A DNA stretch of 50,049 bases from Bacillus sp. AFS073361 (lineage in GTDB: Bacteria > Bacillota > Bacilli > Bacillales > Cytobacillaceae). The stretch spans positions 1 through 50,049 of the forward strand of contig NZ_NUZU01000027.1 of the NCBI RefSeq assembly GCF_002567005.1, given 5' to 3'. The position numbers and the translations under genes were made by a program. Positions 7,425-15,008 of this stretch are shown here, in pieces. The first letter of the stretch is position 1. Every line of letters begins with the position of its first letter. The notes under the pieces were generated by a model. That model made no database searches, had not been told where the DNA came from, and saw nothing but the letters and a program-made list of their open reading frames with translations.

Positions 7425-7880
7425 TTACCCCACATACTTAATCATTGCGACTTCATCACAACAATCTAACTTAGGACAATTCATACAATCCACCCACACT
7501 TTTTCAGGCAAAGTCTCCCTAGCTACGATCTTAAAGCCACATTTTTTGAAAAACTCTGTTTCGTATGTGAAAGACATTACACGGCTAATTCCAAGTTTCG
7601 GTGCATCACTTATAATACGATTAACTAATTTGCGACCAATACCTTTTCCAGCATAATCGGGAGAAACAACCAAAGATCGTATCTCTGCCAGGTCTTGTCC
7701 TAAAACATGTAATCCTGCAACCCCTAGTATATTATTATCCTCTTTCATAACATACAAACATTGTATATGTTGATAAAGTGATAAATACGTGCGAGGCAAT
7801 ACGGTTCCTTTTTCAGCAAAAATTTGGATTAAATCATAAATATCTTTAACATCACTTGTCACTGCATGGTAAATATCCAT
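7425..7880 (-). CDS. GNAT N-acetyltransferase, ArgA-like with Cys-rich tail
   Basis: A 151-aa GNAT protein. The core shows AEIRSLVVSPDYAGKGIGRKLV (acetyl-CoA pyrophosphate loop, motif A) and FFKKCGF (motif B). The C-terminus WVDCMNCPKLDCCDEVAM is the signature of a Firmicutes subfamily of short N-acetylglutamate-synthase-like GNATs, and its Cys ladder may bind metal. I moved the start from 7964 to ATG 7880, which has AAAGGAG at correct spacing; the upstream extension is lysine/Asn-rich and unlike the family. The acceptor could be glutamate or another amino acid; the family assignment is firmer than the substrate. Confidence 0.75.
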   Translation of the reverse strand: MDIYHAVTSDVKDIYDLIQIFAEKGTVLPRTYLSLYQHIQCLYVMKEDNNILGVAGLHVLGQDLAEIRSLVVSPDYAGKGIGRKLVNRIISDAPKLGISRVMSFTYETEFFKKCGFKIVARETLPEKVWVDCMNCPKLDCCDEVAMIKYVG

Positions 7881-8030
7881 TCTGTATCTCCTTTTGTAAC
7901 ATTTATTTATAAATATACAACAATATGTATTTTCATTCAATCGTTTTAAGGAATTACCCTTCAATGATCTTAAGAAAGTGAATGCAACTGCAGCTGACTT
8001 TACCTTACAAAGAGATTGAACCGAATAGCA

Positions 8031-8073
8031 AAAAAAGGGTGTCAGGCACCGTTAGGTGCCTGACACCCTTTTC
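8031..8073 (-). terminator. Terminator built from a dispersed GTGTCAGGCACC palindrome
   Basis: A perfect 16-bp stem (8035-8050 with 8055-8070) and a GTTA loop, followed on the minus strand by a run of Ts. It sits immediately downstream of the amidase gene. The core GGTGTCAGGCACC recurs at 15570-15582, inside a coding sequence. Confidence 0.85.
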
Positions 8074-8079
8074 TAACAC

Positions 8080-9036
8080 CTATTTATTCCTATTGGAGTA
8101 GTTTATAATCCCATCTGAAATGTTGGTGACTAAGTTGGTAAGATAGCCGGTGTCGGACAGGTTCTTGTCTTCGCTAGGATTGCTCATAAAGCCCATTTCA
8201 ATTAACGTACTAGGCACTTTCGACCAATTAAAGCCTGATAGGTCACTGCGAAACGATATCCCATTTACTTTTACAGCTGGATTTTTTTTAGTTTCATCAA
8301 GTATAAGCTGGGAAGCCTTTAGACTATCTTGATAAATAGCCTTTGTATATGGATCATCATCAGAAGGAGTTAAGACAGAAAGACCTTTAACATTCCGATT
8401 GGTTGACCCATCCGCATGAATCCGCACAAATAAGTCGGCGTGATTTTGATTAGCGATTTCGGCTCTTTCTTTGTTACTCATATTCACATCATGGCTTGTT
8501 CGGGTATAAATGACTTTTACTCCTCTTTTTTCAAGCAATTTTCCTAAAATTAGCGAGGCCTCTAACGTTAATTTGTACTCTGGCTTCCCTGTAGCAACTC
8601 CAGCCGTTCCACCCGTTACTTTAATTTTATTTTCTAACGCACCCGGTCCTACAGGCTCCTGTCCCAGGTTAGCCGAACGTTGGTGTCCAGGATCAATGAC
8701 GACTAAAAAGTCCTTTTGCCCTTCCTCTTTTTCTTTTTCTTCTTCATCTGAAGTTTTGATTGTTTCTTGATTTTCTTTACTAAATTCCTGTTTTACAGGT
8801 TCTTCGTTCTTTTCTGCTGCTGGGTTATCTTGGCCTTCTGAAGTAAGTTCATTCGTATCAGTTGTTTCTTCCTTAGTTTTTATCGCTGCGATTTTAGCAA
8901 CTTCTTGTTCCAACTTCACATTCTTCGTTGTTGGGTCATTTCCTCCCTCTTCGATTGGTTGATTGAAGAGAAAGTACACAGGAATCACTGCTAGAAGGAT
9001 TATGATTGTGATTCCTATTTTTACTGTCTTTGACAT
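8080..9036 (-). CDS. Membrane-anchored N-acetylmuramoyl-L-alanine amidase (Amidase_3)
   Basis: A 318-aa protein. An N-terminal membrane segment (about 6-24) acts as signal/anchor, followed by a low-complexity Glu/Lys/Thr linker (30-108) and an Amidase_3 domain (110-314). The zinc ligands H118 (DPGH), E153 and H207 (RIHADG) and the catalytic E280 (LIEMGF) are all present. It should cleave the MurNAc-L-Ala bond of peptidoglycan outside the membrane, like CwlD or cell-separation amidases. The charged linker suggests it spans part of the wall. It is monocistronic with its own strong terminator. A role in sporulation or germination is possible but not shown. Confidence 0.85.
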   Translation of the reverse strand: MSKTVKIGITIIILLAVIPVYFLFNQPIEEGGNDPTTKNVKLEQEVAKIAAIKTKEETTDTNELTSEGQDNPAAEKNEEPVKQEFSKENQETIKTSDEEEKEKEEGQKDFLVVIDPGHQRSANLGQEPVGPGALENKIKVTGGTAGVATGKPEYKLTLEASLILGKLLEKRGVKVIYTRTSHDVNMSNKERAEIANQNHADLFVRIHADGSTNRNVKGLSVLTPSDDDPYTKAIYQDSLKASQLILDETKKNPAVKVNGISFRSDLSGFNWSKVPSTLIEMGFMSNPSEDKNLSDTGYLTNLVTNISDGIINYSNRNK

Positions 9037-9233
9037 TACAACAGAAACTCCTTTCGGCTATTGATCAAATTCATATTGTCTTTTCCAACAATATTTAATG
9101 GGCCACAATCATATTATGGGGCCGAGCCATCTTTAATAACATATTATTGAGTAAAATTCCGAATAATTACAGATAGTATTATATTTCGACAAACTCTTTA
9201 TGAAATCCTACATTTCTAACTTTGAACCACGAT

Positions 9234-9262
9234 AAAAATAACCACCTAGCAAGTAGATGGCT
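9234..9262 (-). terminator. Terminator of cotH
   Basis: On the minus strand, CCATCTA and TAGGTGG form a short stem (one G-T pair) followed by TTATTTTTAT. It lies about 20 nt downstream of the cotH stop. Confidence 0.5.
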
Positions 9263-9280
9263 CCTTTTCCTCTGAACACT

Positions 9281-10372
9281 TCAATTTAGCGCTGCTAATT
9301 TCCTGGATAAGTATTTTCTTCTTTCCTCGATATATTTCGTGATGACCGATAATTCCTGGTCGAATTTATCCATATCTTGTTTTTTATATGGGTCCTCTAA
9401 GACATAAGGACGAATCAATTGTGAGAGTTTTTCCGCCTTCGGAATCATATGTCCTACTGTAAATTGCTGCTCCATTATCTCCTTTAGGAGCTGTTGATAT
9501 TGCTTTCTAAAGGTATCCACATATAATAATCGTGCAGTTAATGTATTAAAACCATCAATCGGAACATAATCAGACTCCAACGGTTTCCCATTGACATCCC
9601 GGCCCCATGTTGCATCATAGTCCCACGGAATAATCTCAAAAAGGCGTGTTTCACCATTCCTATAAAGGGCATAGTTATGAACAAACCCATCATAGTTTGA
9701 TGTAAAAATAACACCAGCCACCCAACGGAGATATTTATCAATATCTACAAATTTATGAATTTCTTTTTCAAATTCACTTTTTGAAAATGTATTGATATTA
9801 AAGATAAATTCCTGTAAGTAAAAATCATCTTCTGGCGCACCAAATTTTCTTTCATAGCCTAATCGGAGGGATTTTTTTGTTTCTTTGTCCAAATCGCTCA
9901 TTAGTGAGAAGTTGGCGTCCCCATCAACGGCATAAAAGATACTCCCTTTCGGTAAGTCCCTTCTTGTTAAAAAATTCTCATCCACACTCTCAATTTCCAA
10001 ATAGACCCCTTCAGCTTTCCCATTCAGATTCAAAAAGATATGATGCGATTGAGGTGATAAAACACCTAGCTCCGCAAAGAAATCAAATGATAGTTTGTTT
10101 CTAATAAATGAAGGATCCTTAAATTCCGCATTCAAATGAATATGTTTGGAACCTCTGTAGGTTTTTGGTTTGTAGAAGGAAACCTGGTATGACTTTTTTG
10201 AAAAATCACGGATATGTGATCCTCGATAGGCAATATCAATGTCGAGCCGTTTCCCTTCAATTGTTAACTGGGCTGGTATTGGGTCATCAATCCAAATGTC
10301 TCTTCTTAGTTCCCGCAGGTCGATGGGTCTAATAAATAGTTTGTATTGCGGTAGTAGTGCTGTCTCGTCCAT
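9281..10372 (-). CDS. cotH: Spore coat protein kinase CotH
   Basis: A 363-aa protein of the CotH atypical kinase family, which phosphorylates coat proteins such as CotB and CotG inside the mother cell. With ATG 10372 as start (GGAGGGAGGAA just upstream; the 10447 start lacks a site), the conserved acidic residues fall at D228 (NYDGFVHN) and D251 (IIPWDYDATWG). This matches the B. subtilis CotH residues I recall as essential for catalysis. The N-terminal half carries GSHIRDFSKKSYQVSF and EGVYLEIESVDENF, typical of the family. It is divergent from a CotG-like substrate gene, the same arrangement as in B. subtilis. Confidence 0.92.
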   Translation of the reverse strand: MDETALLPQYKLFIRPIDLRELRRDIWIDDPIPAQLTIEGKRLDIDIAYRGSHIRDFSKKSYQVSFYKPKTYRGSKHIHLNAEFKDPSFIRNKLSFDFFAELGVLSPQSHHIFLNLNGKAEGVYLEIESVDENFLTRRDLPKGSIFYAVDGDANFSLMSDLDKETKKSLRLGYERKFGAPEDDFYLQEFIFNINTFSKSEFEKEIHKFVDIDKYLRWVAGVIFTSNYDGFVHNYALYRNGETRLFEIIPWDYDATWGRDVNGKPLESDYVPIDGFNTLTARLLYVDTFRKQYQQLLKEIMEQQFTVGHMIPKAEKLSQLIRPYVLEDPYKKQDMDKFDQELSVITKYIEERRKYLSRKLAALN

Positions 10373-10578
10373 TATTATATTCCTCCCTCCTATATTCGTA
10401 TGAGAATTGTAGGAAGGAGGTCCCCGGTTGGACAGCTTTTTTTTCATTGATAGGCCTTTTTCTCACTCAAATGTACCTGTACACACGTAATTTATTAGAA
10501 GAAGAGAGAGTTTCTTGGACAAATTTGTCAATCAGATATGTACTCCCTTTTCAAGCTTAAAGGAGGTGCTAAGTTACT

Positions 10579-11007
10579 ATGAGCGATTTTTCAGCTGAAG
10601 ATATTGAAAGAGCGGCAGATGAAGTAAGACGAGGCGAATTTTGGGACTTTATGTTCCGTGACCCTAGTCAAGACCGTCGCACTACACGAAGAAGGACATC
10701 TAGACGTAAAACATCCAGACAGCAAATGACATCACGGATGAACACATCTAGACGTAATACATCAAGAAACCGTAACACTTCAAGAAACCGAAATACTTCT
10801 AGAAATCGTAATACTTCTAGAAATCGTAATACTTCAAGAAACCGAAATACATCACGCCGAAATACTTCCAGAAGGTGTACCTCAAGACGAAGAACTTCTA
10901 GATGCTGCAGATGGACAGGATGGCGTCGAGGTTATAGATGCAATTCTATCATCAATCGTTGTTGGAAGGATGGCAACATGTGGAATTTAAGAGTCCGCAA
11001 CCGCTAA
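10579..11007 (+). CDS. CotG-like Ser/Arg-rich spore coat protein
   Basis: A 142-aa, extremely basic protein. An acidic N-terminus (1-30) is followed by an Arg/Ser/Thr region with five tandem TSRNRN hexads (residues 61-90, 18-bp DNA repeats at 10759-10848) and related TSRR units. A Cys-rich C-terminus follows (C100, C109, C110, C121, C128). This is the architecture of CotG, the CotH phosphorylation substrate, with a Ser beside Arg in every repeat. It starts at ATG 10579 after AAAGGAGGTG and faces away from cotH across 206 bp. Repeat number is likely variable between strains. Sequence identity to B. subtilis CotG is limited to composition, so I leave the symbol empty. Confidence 0.8.
   Translation: MSDFSAEDIERAADEVRRGEFWDFMFRDPSQDRRTTRRRTSRRKTSRQQMTSRMNTSRRNTSRNRNTSRNRNTSRNRNTSRNRNTSRNRNTSRRNTSRRCTSRRRTSRCCRWTGWRRGYRCNSIINRCWKDGNMWNLRVRNR
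10759..10848 (+). repeat. 18-bp tandem repeats in the CotG-like gene
   Basis: Five head-to-tail 18-bp units, each encoding Thr-Ser-Arg-Asn-Arg-Asn. Synonymous differences between units (ACT/ACA, TCT/TCA, CGT/CGA) show selection on the peptide repeat. Confidence 0.85.
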
Positions 11008-11025
11008 TAAGGTATTTATAAAATA

Positions 11026-11066
11026 AAATGGGAAAGGAAACTTGTCTTCCTTTCCCATCCTTAATT
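11026..11066. terminator. Bidirectional terminator between cotG-like and FrnE-like genes
   Basis: A 12-bp stem (11028-11039 with 11047-11058; ATGGGAAAGGAA pairs with TTCCTTTCCCAT) with A-rich and T-rich flanks on both sides. It serves the convergent genes at 10579-11007 and 11080-11802. Confidence 0.8.
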
Positions 11067-11079
11067 TATGAAACAATCT

Positions 11080-11802
11080 CTACTTTTTCTCTGGAATAAC
11101 ACAATTGCCATCCGCACAACTAACATCTTCCTCGGTTGAAAGATCTTGCAGAACTGGAACCGGTGACTCTTCTTCCCAAACTTTTTGCAACGCTCCGATA
11201 AAGGTTTCTGTAGGTTGGGCACCTGAAATTGCATATTTTTGATTAATGACAAAGTACGGTACCCCGCGAACACCATACTGCTGGGCAAGGGATTCATCAT
11301 TGCGGACATCAACCGCAAACGCATTTTTATCATTTAAGACATTCAATACTTCTTGTCGATTTAAACCTGCTGCTTCAGCAATATCTGCAAGTGTTTCAAT
11401 TTCCCCAATATGCTTCGACTCTGTAAAATAGGCACGGAGAAGTTTTTCTGAGACGAGCGCTTCTTTTCCTTGTGTTTCTGCAAATTTGGCCAAACGGTGG
11501 GCATCAAATGTATTCGTTGGCTTCATTTCATCAAAATTAAACGTCAAGCCAACAGTGGCTGCCTGCTGACCGACCCCCTGATTCGCTTGTTTCGCTTGCT
11601 CCAAACTCATCCCGTATTTATGTGCCAACACCTCATGAATACTTTGATCAATCTTTTTAGGCGAATTGGGGTCAAGCTCAAAACTTTTGAATTCTACTTC
11701 TACTTGATCCTTGTGAGGAAATTGATCCAAAGCTAATTCTAATCGGCGTTTTCCTATATAACAAAACGGACATACATAATCAGACCAAACTTCAATTTTC
11801 AT
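11080..11802 (-). CDS. DsbA-family oxidoreductase, FrnE-like
   Basis: A 240-aa thioredoxin-fold protein with an inserted helical domain. The N-terminus EVWSDYVCPFCYIGKRR carries the redox motif CPFC (C11, C14), and the cis-Pro region GVRGVPYFVINQKYAISGAQ is intact. There is no signal peptide, so it is cytosolic, as in the FrnE / 2-hydroxychromene-2-carboxylate-isomerase-like group (YwbO in B. subtilis). The C-terminus has two further cysteines (SCADGNC), resembling the extra redox pair described for Deinococcus FrnE. It may handle disulfide or oxidative stress. ATG 11802 is preceded by GGAGGTG. Confidence 0.82.
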   Translation of the reverse strand: MKIEVWSDYVCPFCYIGKRRLELALDQFPHKDQVEVEFKSFELDPNSPKKIDQSIHEVLAHKYGMSLEQAKQANQGVGQQAATVGLTFNFDEMKPTNTFDAHRLAKFAETQGKEALVSEKLLRAYFTESKHIGEIETLADIAEAAGLNRQEVLNVLNDKNAFAVDVRNDESLAQQYGVRGVPYFVINQKYAISGAQPTETFIGALQKVWEEESPVPVLQDLSTEEDVSCADGNCVIPEKK

Positions 11803-12119
11803 TTCGGCACCTCCATTTCTTCTGATAAGTTATATAGTACCACAAGGAGAGTGAAATCCAATTCATGATGCTCACTGAAATAGTTTGGGGATTGTTAAAT
11901 GGGTCACTTTAGGATATGCAAAAAATAATGCCTCAAGTAGTTGATCATCAACCGGTTAAAGGGACAATGTAGCAAGCGATAAAATCGTCGTTCCATTTTG
12001 TGAAAGAGAGTAAAAGCAGTGGTTGAAGAAGAATATACATTCAAATTATAAGAAAAGAATAAATCGTTCAAATTTGGTAATAATAACCTCGGGTTAACAT
12101 AGAAAGGATGGGATGTTTG
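11803..12119. other. Intergenic region without a recognisable feature
   Basis: 317 bp between divergent genes. Apart from the ribosome binding sites at its ends (GGAGGTG for the leftward gene, AAGGATGGG for the rightward one), I see no convincing promoter, hairpin or ORF. Confidence 0.4.
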
Positions 12120-12848
12120 ATGTCGTTAGAATGGTTTGACAGAGTATGTGGAGAACTGCAAGAACACCTGGAATCTATTTGTGAAGAATATGATCAGGTT
12201 GGTCAAATGACCGTTGAAAGAGCTGCCAAACATCCGAGGATTGAGTTTTATGTCGATACCGCAGATGTTGATACGGAAGAGTTGGAGCGTGATTATTTCT
12301 GCTCATTGTTCTTTGATCCTCAAAACGAGGAATTTTACATCGATACCTTTGATGTGGACACCGGACATACGGCGAAGGTCATCCTTTCAGATATAGAGGA
12401 CATTATCGAGGAAGTTCACGCCAGTCTGCATGATTATATGAACGGCGATGACCATTATACAGATGATGGGGTCTATCTTCAGACTTCCGAGGTCTATGAT
12501 GAGGATGATGGTGAGATTGAAACCGTTTATGTGGATGATGACGACGAAGAAGAGTATTACGAAGCGGAACAAGTCAACAGTGACGACATCTTTGAGGAAA
12601 TTGATGTAGATTGGTCTACACCGGAGGTAACAGCCTTTAAACATGAAGATGAAGTCGAAGTCACCTATCAATTCGGATTGGTTCAAGCCACTGGTGACGG
12701 TGTCCTCAAACGTGTTAATCGAATCTGGACAACTGATGATGAATTAATTAAAGATGAATCCCATTTTATTTTTAGCAAAGAAGAAGCAACCACCATCATC
12801 GCCATGATTGCCTCGCATATGGATCAATTAAGTGAGTTTGAATTTTAA
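12120..12848 (+). CDS. Highly acidic protein of unknown function
   Basis: A 242-aa soluble protein, very rich in Asp and Glu, with the longest acidic run around residues 120-160 (including DDDDEEE). The N-terminal part contains two similar segments, RIEFYVDTADVDTEELERDYF and EEFYIDTFDVDTGHT, suggesting an internal duplication. A C-terminal stretch (TYQFGLVQATGDGVLKRVNR) looks like a beta-rich fold. I prefer ATG 12120 to 12108 because GGATGGG is then about 7 nt upstream. It is monocistronic, on the opposite strand to its neighbours. I do not recognise the family. Acidity suggests binding to a basic partner or cations, but that is speculation. Confidence 0.7.
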   Translation: MSLEWFDRVCGELQEHLESICEEYDQVGQMTVERAAKHPRIEFYVDTADVDTEELERDYFCSLFFDPQNEEFYIDTFDVDTGHTAKVILSDIEDIIEEVHASLHDYMNGDDHYTDDGVYLQTSEVYDEDDGEIETVYVDDDDEEEYYEAEQVNSDDIFEEIDVDWSTPEVTAFKHEDEVEVTYQFGLVQATGDGVLKRVNRIWTTDDELIKDESHFIFSKEEATTIIAMIASHMDQLSEFEF

Positions 12849-12858
12849 GCTAAGTTGC

Positions 12859-12884
12859 ACGAGCATACCTGCCGGTGTGCTCGT
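12859..12884 (+). terminator. Probable terminator of the acidic protein gene
   Basis: ACGAGCATAC and GTGTGCTCGT form a 10-bp stem with a 6-nt loop, 10 nt after the stop. The following T-run is weak (TATTGCTCATTTCT), so efficiency is uncertain. Confidence 0.5.
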
Positions 12885-12952
12885 TATTGCTCATTTCTAG
12901 TTGATTGATTGTAACCTTTTCGATCCAATCATTGAAGGGGTAACACAGCCGA

Positions 12953-12985
12953 TAAATAAAAGCTCTCCCTTTTAAGGAGAACCTT
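12953..12985 (-). terminator. Terminator of the 73-aa gene
   Basis: On the minus strand GTTCTCC, TTAAAA and GGGAGAGC form a 7-bp stem (one G-T pair) followed by TTTTATTTAT. Confidence 0.6.
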
Positions 12986-12990
12986 AACTG

Positions 12991-13212
12991 TTATTCCATA
13001 ATGATCCCTTTTTGATAATCCTGCATAAACGTCTCAACCGTTTCTTTAGCTGCCTCGTTTAATTCAAACACTTGGACAAGGATTTCATTTCGATTGTCGA
13101 CAGACAAAATATTAACATCATTGAACCGATTGACTTCCATTTGCACTCTTAAATCTTCCGCTATACTGTTCGCTTGAAATTGCTCATTGATGAGAAATCG
13201 GTAATTTCGCAT
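12991..13212 (-). CDS. Small conserved-looking protein of unknown function
   Basis: A 73-aa protein, MRNYRFLINEQFQANS..., with mixed alpha/beta character and no membrane segment or cysteine. The pattern beta-helix-beta-beta-helix (YRFLINE / IAEDLRVQMEV / NDVNILSV / EILVQVFEL / AKETVETFMQDY) suggests a compact ferredoxin-like fold. ATG 13212 is preceded by GGAAGGGTG. It has its own terminator. I do not recognise the family. Confidence 0.6.
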   Translation of the reverse strand: MRNYRFLINEQFQANSIAEDLRVQMEVNRFNDVNILSVDNRNEILVQVFELNEAAKETVETFMQDYQKGIIME

Positions 13213-13297
13213 AAATTCACCCTTCCTTTTTGAAAGAATACCATTACACTAGTTTTTCCGATATTAATTGAATTTATTGATTTCAAGCGAGAGAAGA

Positions 13298-14020
13298 TTA
13301 CTCTACTGTGTAATCTATTTGTATTAAATCCCATGGGGTAATCATACCCAATGGTGCCTCATCCATTTTCCCATTCTCAGTGATGATTACACCTTCGATC
13401 TTTCGTTTTTTCTTATGTGCTTTTTCAAAAATATTTTCAATCTCAAAGATATTAATCTCTTTGGAAACTATTTCTAATGGATATTCTTTCTCAAAATTCA
13501 TGATTTCTGCCACTTGGATATCGGCAAAATTAACTAGACCACTCTCCAGATTTTGTGCCATCCATTTCACAATTGAACTTGAGGTAAGTAAGCCCATACA
13601 TTTTTTGTTTTTATAGACGGGAAACTTCGAATAACCGTACTGCTTAATTGCGGCGGTTACTTTTAAGATACTGTCGTGATAATCAAAGAACACCACTTTC
13701 TTCGTAGCAATCGATAGTGCATAATTAGGTCGGTTAAACACATTAGCGATTTTTTCAATATGAGAAACGACCTTTGCATTAGGCTCCGCAATATAAAAGC
13801 CAATTTCCATTTTCTCGTGAACAATGGCGTTCCGAAGCCGAGCATATTGCTCTAAGTCTTTTTTATACGTTTCAATCATTTGATATTTTTTTGCGCCAAC
13901 CTTCACGAGGACGACGAATCTATCATCATTTATTTGAACGATATCCCGCAACGCATCGTGTACTTGGTTAAAAGCTACTTCAAAACGTTCAGAAAGAAGC
14001 TGTCCTTGTTTTTTATTCAT
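13298..14020 (-). CDS. CBS-domain pair protein with N-terminal helical domain
   Basis: A 240-aa protein. The first 110 residues form an alpha-rich domain (SERFEVAFNQVHDALRDIV..., ending RLRNAIVHEKMEIGFYIAEP, which recalls DUF4145/HEPN-like RNAIVH motifs). They are followed by two CBS motifs (about 118-170 and 175-238), the second ending PLGMITPWDLIQI. CBS pairs bind adenine nucleotides or c-di-AMP and act as sensors. ATG 14020 has GGGAGAG 9 nt upstream; the ORF start at 14056 has none. The N-terminal RNAIVH segment could indicate a HEPN-type nucleic-acid-related domain, but this is a weak match. Confidence 0.65.
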   Translation of the reverse strand: MNKKQGQLLSERFEVAFNQVHDALRDIVQINDDRFVVLVKVGAKKYQMIETYKKDLEQYARLRNAIVHEKMEIGFYIAEPNAKVVSHIEKIANVFNRPNYALSIATKKVVFFDYHDSILKVTAAIKQYGYSKFPVYKNKKCMGLLTSSSIVKWMAQNLESGLVNFADIQVAEIMNFEKEYPLEIVSKEINIFEIENIFEKAHKKKRKIEGVIITENGKMDEAPLGMITPWDLIQIDYTVE

Positions 14021-14099
14021 ATTTTTTTGCTCTCCCACGGAATAACTATTTATCATTATATTTATAGTAAAATTAATACTTCAAATTTTCAAGAAATTA

Positions 14100-14939
14100 T
14101 TACCCCCACTTTTGCTTGAGCATTTCAATTTCTTCTCTATGAGTCATACCTTCATCATCAGGAGTTTCTAGGACTAAGGGGATTCCCTTAAAAACAGGTG
14201 ATGTAATTAGTTCCATTAATTGCTGGGCTTTGATTAGGCCATTCGTGTGGAAAATGTTTGCGTGCCGATCTTTCTTTGAGCCTGTTGGGTATTTCGAGTT
14301 ATTTAAATGAATGGCCTTTAACTCGGCATAGTATCCTAAACTTTCCCCTTTTTCGAGCAGATCACCTGAATTTTCCCCTGTCCAAAGGCCGCTCGCAAAG
14401 GCATGGCAGGTATCGAGGCAAAAACCAATCTTTTCCGGATAATCACATAGATTTCTAATTTGGACCAGTTCCTCAAAGGTTGTTCCTAAAGCTCCTTTTG
14501 TACCAGCATTATTCTCTATCAGTATCAAACAGTCTCCATCCCACTGACTGAGTACTCCATTTAACATCGCAAGCATTAAATGATAACTTGCTAGTGGATC
14601 AGTTTGGCTAATTTGGCTTCCATAATGGACCACGACCCCAATGGACCCACAGGCATTGGCAATTTCTAAATCATTTAAAAGGGAAGCGATTGTTAATTTC
14701 CGCTTGTCCTCAGAAGGTGTTAAACTTGTGGAATATGGTGTATGAGCAATCGATTGAAGTTGATGCTGTTTGCAAAATTGTTTACAGTTTTTCGCATCTT
14801 CTCGGTCGAAATCCTTGATGAAAAGGCTTCTCGGGTTTTTCGGAAAATATTGAAAAGCGGATGCACAGTTTGCAACCGCTTGTTTTGCTGCTCCTAAATA
14901 TCCGTTTCTAATGCTAACATGACTGCCATAGATCATCAT
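14100..14939 (-). CDS. nfo: Endonuclease IV (AP endonuclease, Nfo)
   Basis: A 279-aa TIM-barrel nuclease for abasic sites and 3'-blocked ends in base-excision repair. Diagnostic segments are GSHVSIRNGY (5-14), VHYGSQ, IENNAGTKGALGTTFEEL, FCLDTCHAFASG, HLNNSKYPTGSKKDRHANI and LVLETPDDEG. Together these hold the tri-zinc His/Asp/Glu ligands. The length is normal for the family. The start is ATG 14939 or the adjacent 14936, after GGATGGAG. It sits alone between a CBS protein and a PBP. A second repair enzyme, an Fpg/Nei glycosylase, lies at 31542. Confidence 0.9.
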   Translation of the reverse strand: MMIYGSHVSIRNGYLGAAKQAVANCASAFQYFPKNPRSLFIKDFDREDAKNCKQFCKQHQLQSIAHTPYSTSLTPSEDKRKLTIASLLNDLEIANACGSIGVVVHYGSQISQTDPLASYHLMLAMLNGVLSQWDGDCLILIENNAGTKGALGTTFEELVQIRNLCDYPEKIGFCLDTCHAFASGLWTGENSGDLLEKGESLGYYAELKAIHLNNSKYPTGSKKDRHANIFHTNGLIKAQQLMELITSPVFKGIPLVLETPDDEGMTHREEIEMLKQKWG

Positions 14940-15008
14940 TGAGTCTCCATCCGTACTTTTTACAAATAGGGTTTGTTGAGCATGACTATTCTATTCGAAT
15001 TAGGTTAA

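Noticed and set aside
10759..10848. CRISPR or minisatellite instead of a gene
   Set aside because: Units are 18 bp, in frame, with synonymous variation, and lie inside an ORF with a good ribosome site divergent from cotH.
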